Shown here piece by piece: positions 40,344-46,964 of a DNA stretch of 47,563 nt. The number at the start of each line of letters is the position of its first letter. The stretch's first letter is position 1. Source of the DNA: a virus. The stretch spans positions 1 through 47,563 of the IMG/VR virus record IMGVR_UViG_3300047094_002040; one strand, 5' to 3'. Made by a program: the position numbers and the translations under genes. The notes below the pieces were generated by a model. The model was not told the DNA's origin. It saw only the letters and a program-made list of their open reading frames with translations, and did not search any database.

Positions 40344-40356
40344 CCTCCGTAGCCTG
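40344..40356 (+). promoter_or_regulatory. Second copy of the 13-bp motif CCTCCGTAGCCTG
   Basis: It is identical to 14316-14328 and again lies just upstream of a gene (GTG 40379). The surrounding 59-base gap has no other clear element. It may contain a -10 hexamer (TAGCCT). Confidence 0.3.
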
Positions 40357-40378
40357 ACTAGGTAGACCCTCAGACTCA

Positions 40379-40624
40379 GTGGTCGAAGTCGTTGCTGCCG
40401 TTCTCGGTTCAGCCATCACGGTTGGCGCCATGGGCATTGGTGCAAACACGCGGCGTTCATCCGAAGGTCGCGACGCGGTGATCAAACTCACCGCCGCAGT
40501 CGAGAACGTCGCCATCCGCCTCGAAGAACTCCACGTCGACATCAAAGCCGACCGCAAAGAGACCTACCAACGTCTCAACGGCCTCGAACAACGTGTAGCC
40601 AAACTCGAGGCTCTGTCGCCATGA
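40379..40624 (+). CDS. Membrane-anchored coiled-coil protein, 81 aa
   Basis: One N-terminal hydrophobic helix (VVAAVLGSAITVGAMGIGA) is followed by a long amphipathic helix (IKLTAAVENVAIRLEELHVD, then YQRLNGLEQRVAKLEAL) typical of a coiled coil. Small proteins of this plan (XhlA-like) often lie beside holins. The start is GTG 40379 and the end overlaps the next ATG by four bases. Confidence 0.6.
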   Translation: MVEVVAAVLGSAITVGAMGIGANTRRSSEGRDAVIKLTAAVENVAIRLEELHVDIKADRKETYQRLNGLEQRVAKLEALSP

Positions 40625-40884
40625 GCCACCCCGCCGTCGTCGCACTTGTCCTCAAGCTGCTCGTCGGCTGCTACAGCTACATGCTGCTCATGGCTAGCGC
40701 CAACGTCCTGAGCTGCGAACTCCGCCGGCCCGGCCAATGCGGCAACCAGTGGACCCAAGCCTTCACCGTCGCTGGCGGCGCCGCCTCCACCCTCTGGGCC
40801 TACATCACCGACTCCCCGGCGCAGACGCGCAGCACCCCTGACCGAGGACGGTCCCGCAATCCCTTCGGAGGCACCAGCACATGA
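40621..40884 (+). CDS. Possible holin-like membrane protein, 87 aa
   Basis: Two hydrophobic segments (VVALVLKLLVGCYSYMLLMA at about 6-25 and FTVAGGAASTLWAYI at about 48-62) and a polar, basic C-terminal tail give a class II holin outline. It is flanked by a coiled-coil membrane protein and an amphipathic protein. The endolysin is about 4.6 kb away on the other strand, so the lysis role is unproven. Confidence 0.5.
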   Translation: MSHPAVVALVLKLLVGCYSYMLLMASANVLSCELRRPGQCGNQWTQAFTVAGGAASTLWAYITDSPAQTRSTPDRGRSRNPFGGTST

Positions 40885-41147
40885 AATCCTTCCTCATTCG
40901 CTTGGCCAAAGCCCTGCTGAAAGTCGCCCTGGACGAGGGCCTTCGCCACGGGCTCCCCACCGTGTACAAACAGCTCGACGCCGAAGTGCCCCTGCTCCTG
41001 AGCAATAACGCTCCCCCGAGCTCGGTCCAAGGCGCCATCGCAAGCGCCATCTCCAACGCCACAGGACATCGCGCCACCCCTACACAAATCGAGGCCGTGA
41101 TCGGTCTCTACGACCCGGTTAAAGCAGCGATCAACCGCCTGCGCTGA
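40881..41147 (+). CDS. Small amphipathic hypothetical protein, 88 aa
   Basis: The N-terminus is an amphipathic basic helix (SFLIRLAKALLKVALDEGLR). The remainder is helical (VQGAIASAISNATGHRATPT, IEAVIGLYDPVKAAI). It is coupled to the preceding membrane gene by a four-base overlap and may act with it. No family is recognised. Confidence 0.5.
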   Translation: MKSFLIRLAKALLKVALDEGLRHGLPTVYKQLDAEVPLLLSNNAPPSSVQGAIASAISNATGHRATPTQIEAVIGLYDPVKAAINRLR

Positions 41148-41178
41148 CGTCGATACACTGCCTCAGGAGGTCTGAACG

Positions 41179-41520
41179 ATGATCCAGCCTGGGGTCTACA
41201 ACATCAAACTCCAGCGCCGCGCTGACTACAGCGTCCTCCTGGACTTCAAAGATTCAAACAAGGTCGCCATCAACCTGACCGGCTGGACTGTCGCAGCCTC
41301 GGTCTGGGACCAAGGGCGTTCCACGAAATACGCCGACTTCACCGTCGACTACGTCGACCGCTCCCAAGGTCGAGTGCGCCTCCGTCTTGGCTATGCCTCC
41401 ACGACGACCTTCCCCAACGAGACCGTCTACGACGTCTTGCTCATCAACACCAATGGCGAGCGCGAATACTACCTAGAAGGTACAATCCTTGCCACTGAAG
41501 GCTACACAACGGTGCCATGA
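41179..41520 (+). CDS. Structural protein with BppU-N-like beta domain, 113 aa
   Basis: The product is beta-rich: GVYNIKLQRRADYSVLLDFK, then INLTGWTVAASVWDQGRSTK and TVYDVLLINTNGEREYYLEG. This is the pattern of the small baseplate-upper-protein N-terminal domain (the D-x-T-G-W-x-x-x-x-x-I/V type) found in phage tail-fibre attachment proteins. AGGAGG stands before the ATG. It overlaps the collagen-like gene by four bases. Confidence 0.65.
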   Translation: MIQPGVYNIKLQRRADYSVLLDFKDSNKVAINLTGWTVAASVWDQGRSTKYADFTVDYVDRSQGRVRLRLGYASTTTFPNETVYDVLLINTNGEREYYLEGTILATEGYTTVP

Positions 41521-41855
41521 CATACGTAAATGTCACCACAACTCAAGCAGAAGTCGTCATAACCGAAGAAAACGGTGCAATTACCACCGTAACGACAGCA
41601 TCTGCTCCCTCAGTTTTAACCGCAGTCACCGAAGGTCCTCAAGGACCGCAAGGTTTACAAGGTCCTCAAGGTCCCATAGGCCCCCAGGGTCCACAGGGTC
41701 CTTCTGGCTCTACTGGCCCGCTCGGAAGTCTCAGCAATGTCGACACGAGCGCGGTCACAGACGGTTCAGTCTTGTACTTCGACAGCGCCTCATCCCTTTT
41801 CAAAGCCAACACCACCTGGACCACCACATCCCTCTCGGACGGTGGCAACTTCTAA
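41517..41855 (+). CDS. Collagen-like repeat protein, 112 aa
   Basis: Residues about 40-68 are G-x-y triplets (GPQGPQGLQGPQGPIGPQ and on), which should form a collagen-like triple helix. It is flanked by a Val/Thr-rich N-terminal strand region and a short C-terminal domain. It is a trimeric fibre linker. It lies between the BppU-like protein and the fibres, and probably connects them. The repeat may vary in number by slippage. Confidence 0.8.
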   Translation: MTYVNVTTTQAEVVITEENGAITTVTTASAPSVLTAVTEGPQGPQGLQGPQGPIGPQGPQGPSGSTGPLGSLSNVDTSAVTDGSVLYFDSASSLFKANTTWTTTSLSDGGNF

Positions 41856-41911
41856 CGCTAATCACCACTAAATCCCGGCGATAACTTAGGGCACTGCCTT
41901 TCAGCCGGTAG

Positions 41912-43468
41912 ATGGCCAACACCCTCCGCATTAAACGGCGCGCTTCCGGCTCCCCCGGGGCGCCTACATCCCTCGCGAACGCCGAGCTCGCCTACAACGA
42001 GGTTGATGACGTCCTCTACTACGGCAAAGGCACCGGCGGCGCCGGCGGCACCGCAACAACGATCCCGGCCATCGCCGGTTCAGGTGCATTCCTAACCCTG
42101 AGCAGCGCTCAGACAGTCAGCGGCAACAAGACGTTCACCGGCAGCGTTGACCTCACCGGAAGCGCCGCCACCGCTGCGACAGCCACTGCCAGCGACAGCA
42201 GCACCAAGATCGCCACCACCGCCTTCGTCAAGGCGCAGAACTACCTCACCGGGAACCAGACCATCACCTTCTCGGGTGATGCCTCCGGCTCGGGCACCAC
42301 TTCGGTCACCCTGACCCTGGCCAACGCCGGCACCGCCGGCACCTACACCAAGGTCACCACCGACGCCAAAGGTCGCGTCACCTCCGGCACCACGCTCAGC
42401 GCATCGGACATTCCGACGCTGACCGCCTCCAAGATCAGCGACTTCGACACCCAGGTCCGCACCAACCGGCTGGATCAGCTGACCGCCCCCACGGCTTCGG
42501 TCACGCTCAACAGCCAGAAGATCACCAACCTGGCTGACCCCACTGGTGCCCAAGACGCGGCCACCAAGGCATACGTCGACGCCAGCAAGCAGGGCCTCGA
42601 CGTCAAAGACTCCTGCCGCGCTGCCACCACCGCCAACATCACCCTGAGCGGCACTCAGACCATCGACGGCGTCGCCCTCAGCGCCGGCGAGCGCGTGCTG
42701 GTCAAGAACCAAACCACCGGCTCCGAGAACGGCATCTACACCGTCGTCTCCGGCGGCTCCTGGACCCGCGCCAGCGACGCCGACACCTCCGCCAAGGTGA
42801 CCTCGGGGATGTTCACCTTCGTTGAGGAGGGCACCACCAACGCAGACAGCGGCTGGGTCCTCACCACTGACGGCGCCATCGTCCTCGGCACCACCAGCCT
42901 CTCCTTCACACAATTCTCTGGCGCAGGCCAGATCACCGCCGGCGCTGGTCTGACCAAGACCGGCAACACCATCGACGCCGTCGGCACAGCCGACCGGATC
43001 ACGGTCAACGCCGACTCCATCGACATTGCCTCCACCTACGTCGGCCAGACCAGCATCACCACGCTGGGTACCATCGGCACCGGCACCTGGAACGGCAGCG
43101 TCATCGGCGCATCCTTCGGCGGCACGGGCGTCAACAACGGCTCCAGCACCATCACGCTGGGCGGCAGCCTGACCTTCTCCGGTGCGTTCACCACCGCCTT
43201 CACGGTCACCGGCAACACCAGCGTGACCCTGCCGACCACCGGCACCCTGGTCAACTCGGCCGTCACCACGCTCTCGAGCCTGTCGTCGGTCGGCACGATC
43301 ACCACCGGCACCTGGAACGGCACCACCATCTCCGTCGCCAGCGGCGGCACCGGCGCCACCACCCTGACCGGCCTGGTCAAGGGCAACGGCACCAGTGCGT
43401 TCACCGCAGCGGTGGACGGCACCGACTACCTGAGCCCCAACGCAACCATCGACGGCGGCACCTTCTAA
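41912..43468 (+). CDS. Tail fibre protein, 518 aa
   Basis: The N-terminus (TLRIKRRASGSPGAPTSLAN, then AELAYNEVDDVLYYG) is the frequent attachment domain of phage fibres. The shaft contains KIATTAFVKAQNY and AATKAYVDASKQGLDVK, then the module NITLSGTQTIDGVALSAGER with VLVKNQTTGSENGIY that is paralogous to the 37146 gene. Gly/Thr/Ser-rich repeats of the type GTITTGTWNGT follow. The gene has very strong C third positions. It ends IDGGTF. Confidence 0.85.
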   Translation: MANTLRIKRRASGSPGAPTSLANAELAYNEVDDVLYYGKGTGGAGGTATTIPAIAGSGAFLTLSSAQTVSGNKTFTGSVDLTGSAATAATATASDSSTKIATTAFVKAQNYLTGNQTITFSGDASGSGTTSVTLTLANAGTAGTYTKVTTDAKGRVTSGTTLSASDIPTLTASKISDFDTQVRTNRLDQLTAPTASVTLNSQKITNLADPTGAQDAATKAYVDASKQGLDVKDSCRAATTANITLSGTQTIDGVALSAGERVLVKNQTTGSENGIYTVVSGGSWTRASDADTSAKVTSGMFTFVEEGTTNADSGWVLTTDGAIVLGTTSLSFTQFSGAGQITAGAGLTKTGNTIDAVGTADRITVNADSIDIASTYVGQTSITTLGTIGTGTWNGSVIGASFGGTGVNNGSSTITLGGSLTFSGAFTTAFTVTGNTSVTLPTTGTLVNSAVTTLSSLSSVGTITTGTWNGTTISVASGGTGATTLTGLVKGNGTSAFTAAVDGTDYLSPNATIDGGTF

Positions 43469-43516
43469 GGCGCTCCGCTGTCAGTCCCGCCTACATAGGC
43501 ACCACAGGGAAGGCAC

Positions 43517-45196
43517 ATGCCAAACAGAATCCAGATCAAGCGCTCTGCCGTCTCAGGCAAAGTGCCCTCCACCGGTGATCTTCAGTTAGGCGAGCTCGCC
43601 GTCAACACCTTCGACGGCAAGCTCTACACCAAGAAGGACAACGGCACCGCCTCGATCGTCGAGATCGGTGCAGGCGGCGGCGTATCCGACGGCGACAAGG
43701 GCGACATCACGGTCAGCTCGTCTGGCACCGCCTGGACGATCGACAACGATGCCGTCACCTACGCCAAGATCCAAAACGTCAGCGGCACTGACAAACTGCT
43801 CGGCCGCAGCTCCGCAGGCGCTGGCGATGTAGAGGAAATTGCCTGCACGGCGGCCGGTCGTGCCCTACTCGATGACGCCGACGCGGCAGCACAACGCGCC
43901 ACCCTGGGCCTTGGCACGCTTGCAACACAAAGCGGCACGTTCTCAGGCACTAGCAGCGGAACCAACACTGGTGACCAAACGATCACGCTCACTGGTGATG
44001 TAACCGGCTCTGGCACTGGCTCGTTTGCTGCGACGCTGGCCAGCGTCGCCGTAACTCCGGGCAGCTACACCAACGCCAACATCACCGTCGACGCCAAAGG
44101 CCGCGTCACGTCAGCCAGCAACGGCGCTGCCGGTGGCGTCACCTCGTTCAGCGCCGGCACTACCGGCCTGACCCCAAGCACTGGCACTACCGGCGCGATC
44201 ACCCTGGCCGGCACCCTCGCCGTGGCCAACGGCGGCACGGGCGTTACCACCAGCACCGGCTCTGGCAGCAACGTCCTCAGCACCAGCCCAACGCTGGTGA
44301 CCCCACTGCTGGGCACGCCCACCTCCGGCACGCTTACCAACTGCACCGGCTACACCTTCGCCAACATCGCCAGCAAGCCGACAACGCTGGCGGGCTATGG
44401 CATCACGGACGCAGCCACCAGCACGCACGTCCACGGCAACATCACCAACGCCGGCGCGATTGGCAGCACTGCCAACCTGCCGATCATCACCACCACCAGC
44501 GGGGTGCTCACCACTGGTTCGTTCGGCACGACGGCCAACACCTTCTGCCAAGGCAACGACAGCCGCCTTAGCGACACGCGGGCAAACCCCAACGCCGTCA
44601 CCTTCAACAATGGCGGCGCGGGCGGTGCCAGCGGCTCCACCTATACCGGCAGCGCTGCGCTGACCGTCAGCTACAACACTGTCGGCGCCCCCAGCACCAC
44701 CGGCACCAACGCCTCAGGCACCTGGGGCATCAACGTCACAGGAAACAGCGCCACCACCTCCCAGCGCACGTTCTCAAACGTCCGCACTGACGGCATCAAC
44801 CGAGGCAGCTACGGCTCTATTTCGGTCACTGGATCGAGCAATGGCTACTCGGGGATTGATTTCACCGATGAGGCCGTCACGTTGATGATGGACACGACCT
44901 ACCAGGGCGTGTTGGTCAACAACAACGCTTGGCTCTGGTATTGGAACAACGGCACGCTTGAAGCGGGCAGCGTTCCATGGGCGCGTGTCACAAGCCGCCC
45001 CACCACCCTCAGCGGCTATGGCATCACAGATGCCACCTCAAACGCCGCCAACGGCTGCATCACGCTGAACAACCAGACCATCAGCGGCAACTACACCTTC
45101 ACCGCCGGCCAAAACGGCGTCAGCGCAGGACCGATCACAATTTCAGCCGGCGTCACCGTAACGGTCACCTCTGGCTGTGGGTGGGCGATTGTCTAA
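43517..45196 (+). CDS. Tail fibre protein, 559 aa
   Basis: The N-terminal attachment domain (RIQIKRSAVSGKVPSTGDLQ, then LGELAVNTFDGKLYTKKDNG) is similar in plan to that of the 41912 fibre. The shaft repeats include TTLAGYGITDA and TTLSGYGITDA, usual in phage fibres, and IPTTTSGVLTTGSFG-type segments. The C-terminus (SAGPITISAGVTVTVTSG, W, IV) matches that of the 37146 fibre. It is the last gene of the rightward late operon. Confidence 0.85.
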   Translation: MPNRIQIKRSAVSGKVPSTGDLQLGELAVNTFDGKLYTKKDNGTASIVEIGAGGGVSDGDKGDITVSSSGTAWTIDNDAVTYAKIQNVSGTDKLLGRSSAGAGDVEEIACTAAGRALLDDADAAAQRATLGLGTLATQSGTFSGTSSGTNTGDQTITLTGDVTGSGTGSFAATLASVAVTPGSYTNANITVDAKGRVTSASNGAAGGVTSFSAGTTGLTPSTGTTGAITLAGTLAVANGGTGVTTSTGSGSNVLSTSPTLVTPLLGTPTSGTLTNCTGYTFANIASKPTTLAGYGITDAATSTHVHGNITNAGAIGSTANLPIITTTSGVLTTGSFGTTANTFCQGNDSRLSDTRANPNAVTFNNGGAGGASGSTYTGSAALTVSYNTVGAPSTTGTNASGTWGINVTGNSATTSQRTFSNVRTDGINRGSYGSISVTGSSNGYSGIDFTDEAVTLMMDTTYQGVLVNNNAWLWYWNNGTLEAGSVPWARVTSRPTTLSGYGITDATSNAANGCITLNNQTISGNYTFTAGQNGVSAGPITISAGVTVTVTSGCGWAIV

Positions 45197-45262
45197 CTTT
45201 CCCCCTATAGAGATAGCGATAAACTAGCTGGCCTATGACCACGCTTAAAAGTGGCCGTCAAG

Positions 45263-45376
45263 TCAAAAACTGCGCTTGGCAAAATCGAACACCGAGCCCG
45301 GCCCCCTAAGCGAACGCACCAAGGCCAAGGCACCCACTCCAAAGCCAATCACGGCCGCAAACAAAAGCGTGGTCAA
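45263..45376 (-). CDS. Single-span membrane peptide, 37 aa, lysis-module candidate
   Basis: On the minus strand a TTG overlapping the preceding stop opens 37 codons with one hydrophobic helix (LLFAAVIGFGVGALALV) and a short basic tail, ending at 45263. It is the third gene of the unit endolysin, 51-aa protein, membrane peptide. It is a candidate pinholin, holin or regulator. The non-ATG start lowers confidence. Confidence 0.35.
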   Translation of the reverse strand: MTTLLFAAVIGFGVGALALVRSLRGPGSVFDFAKRSF

Positions 45377-45528
45377 GGCTGAAACTTCAGCGGTTTCAAC
45401 CCATCTCCAGGATCACGCCCTGTAGTAATAACCGCCACCGCCCTCGCATAAAAGGTGCTATCGGTCTTCCCTGCCGCTTCCAAAGCAGCCTTGACTTTCA
45501 ACCAATTCTCACGAGTGCGCTCGTCCAT
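45373..45528 (-). CDS. Small hypothetical protein, 51 aa, coupled to the endolysin
   Basis: ATG 45528 (minus strand) shares one base with the endolysin stop. The product (DERTRENWLKVKAALEAAGK, then TFYARAVAVITTGRDPG) is a short helical protein with good codon bias. It is of a kind I associate with cyanobacteria and cyanophages, and no function is known to me. Confidence 0.55.
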   Translation of the reverse strand: MDERTRENWLKVKAALEAAGKTDSTFYARAVAVITTGRDPGDGLKPLKFQP

Positions 45529-46673
45529 CAATAAATCCATTCAGCGGCGGGCCTAACACCAGCCCCTGGCACAAATCCGCCGCCTCCGCGTGTATCCAAA
45601 TGGATGAATCCCCGGTTTCTCCCATCACCTAAACCCCCCGTCCACCGAGTACGAATCCACTGGTAGAAGCTCTCTAAGCTCCGATCCACCGGATAGATGT
45701 CAAATGCCTCCCCGGTGGTGTGCTTCGAGCCCGGCACCCCACCCACCTGCGCATTGATGGGCTCGGGCCTGTAGAAGCTCGTCACCCCGAGCGGCCGGCC
45801 CCACGCCACCCGCACCTTCTCAAACTCCGCTGCAGTCCGCAGCAACCTGCTGCGCACCGATGCACCTTGCTGCGGAACACGGCGCTTATCCCACTGCAGC
45901 ACTTCCCCCACCGTCAGGTGGGGTGTCACCAGCGCGTCAAAGTCGCCCCAATCCACCGAGGCCGGCAGCGCCTCACCGCACCGCTGTGCCTTGGACCAGT
46001 GCGACTCATACAGATACCAAGTTCCCGCGCCTCCGGCCAGCTCGACCTTGGCGTGCCCATCGGCCGGCACCTCCGTGTATGCAACGACGGCATAGTCCTT
46101 GCCCTTGACCACCGCCACCTTCTCCTTATCCCCGAGCTCGCTCGCCTGAACGGGCTTTTTCTTGAGCCAGGTGTCCTGCCGCGCCCCGATCTCAAACAGG
46201 ATCGGCTTGGGAGCTGCCTTCACCACCGCGGGCTCCGCCACCGAGCTCGGTGCCTTCTCATCCATCAGCCGGATCAGCTTCTCGGCGTAGGCCGGATCAG
46301 TGGCGTACCCCTGCTTGACCAGCTCCTTGGCCGCCGCCTCCCGTGTCGCCGCCCGATTGACGCCCTCGTAGCCCTCCCAGTCCTTGTACCAGCGGGTCAC
46401 GAGGTACTGGACACACGCCCCGAGGTCGGGGAAGTCCATGAACTCGGCGTCGACATGCACCCGAGCTCCGTTGATGAACTCAGTCGTCGGCTTGACCGTG
46501 CCCTTGCCCTTGATGCCGAAGTAGTTGTTGCGCCCTGATGGGCTCTTCCCCCATCCGCTCTCCAGGGCCCATTGCGCAGCCACGAGCTCGGGGAACTTGG
46601 CCCCCGCCGCCTTGGCGGCCGCCAGCACCCCATCCCAGCTCGCGGGGTAGGCGGTCTTCTTGCTGCTGGCCAT
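45528..46673 (-). CDS. Two-enzyme endolysin: glucosaminidase (GH73-like) + M15-like peptidase, 381 aa
   Basis: The N-terminal domain has LVAAQWALESGWGKSPSGRN, then NYFGIKGKG and a region with ATREAAAKELVKQGYATDPA, as in FlgJ-type glucosaminidases (catalytic Glu in LESGWG). The middle (about 165-245) may be an SH3-like wall-binding segment. The C-terminal domain has the M15 zinc motif GSKHTTGEAFDIYPVD and GFIHLD (His, Asp and His ligands). It should cut both glycan and peptide bonds. ATG 46673 is preferred over a TTG at 46751, whose extra 26 residues overlap the attachment region. Confidence 0.88.
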   Translation of the reverse strand: MASSKKTAYPASWDGVLAAAKAAGAKFPELVAAQWALESGWGKSPSGRNNYFGIKGKGTVKPTTEFINGARVHVDAEFMDFPDLGACVQYLVTRWYKDWEGYEGVNRAATREAAAKELVKQGYATDPAYAEKLIRLMDEKAPSSVAEPAVVKAAPKPILFEIGARQDTWLKKKPVQASELGDKEKVAVVKGKDYAVVAYTEVPADGHAKVELAGGAGTWYLYESHWSKAQRCGEALPASVDWGDFDALVTPHLTVGEVLQWDKRRVPQQGASVRSRLLRTAAEFEKVRVAWGRPLGVTSFYRPEPINAQVGGVPGSKHTTGEAFDIYPVDRSLESFYQWIRTRWTGGLGDGRNRGFIHLDTRGGGGFVPGAGVRPAAEWIY

Positions 46674-46745
46674 GCGCAACGTGCGTATGAACCAGGCTAT
46701 CGGTCCACAAACGGTCCACACCGTTCGCCTTACACCCCAAAAAGC

Positions 46746-46777
46746 TTTCAAGACTTGCTTTGAACTGGGTCTTGAAA
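46746..46777 (+). repeat. 9-bp inverted repeat at the att core
   Basis: TTTCAAGAC (46746-46754) and GTCTTGAAA (46769-46777) are perfect inverted copies separated by 14 bases. The right arm is the anticodon-loop segment of the tRNA fragment. Such dyads are usual for the core-type sites bound by tyrosine integrases. Confidence 0.65.
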
Positions 46778-46823
46778 ACCGGCGAGGTGAAAGCCTCCGT
46801 GGGTTCGAATCCCACCCCCTCCG
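46768..46823 (+). other. 3' half of tRNA-Ser(UGA): att core
   Basis: From the anticodon loop (CTTGAAA, 46771-46777, anticodon TGA at 46773-46775) the sequence continues with a class II variable arm (GAGG/CCTC), a T-arm (GTGGG, TTCGAAT, CCCAC) and the acceptor strand CCCCTCC plus discriminator G at 46823. No CCA is encoded. There is no matching 5' half upstream (no GGAGGGG or D-arm), so this is not a working tRNA gene but the attachment identity segment. Confidence 0.85.
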
Positions 46824-46964
46824 TTTCAGTTACAGCCTGGAATCCCAGGAATTGCAAGGGGTTTAAGGATCGGTGCTTGGATTAACAAGGCCGCGGCCCC
46901 GAGAGCGATCAAGCCCCTTCTTGCCGTTTCTGGCGGAGAATCGGTCCACAAATGGTCCACGCCC

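Larger units (their letters stand above)
46674..46964 (+). other. Attachment region (attP) without protein-coding genes
   Basis: About 290 bases separate the minus-strand endolysin start from the integrase. They contain two pairs of YGGTCCAC octamers, a 9-bp inverted repeat and the 3' half of a tRNA-Ser. I see no credible ORF in it. Both flanking transcripts point away from it, so the promoters of the lysis unit and of int should also lie here. Confidence 0.7.

Noticed and set aside
37181-44551. Several minus-strand ORFs opposite the fibre genes
   Set aside because: They result from Thr/Ser/Gly-rich fibre codons read backwards; Val/Pro/Ala-rich and without domains.
45197-45262. Bidirectional terminator between convergent fibre and lysis genes
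   Set aside because: Only a 4-bp CCAC/GTGG stem around an A/T-rich loop is visible; too weak to report as a feature.
46768-46823. Functional tRNA-Ser gene
   Set aside because: No acceptor 5' strand, D-arm or 5' half of the anticodon stem is present upstream; only the 3' half is there.
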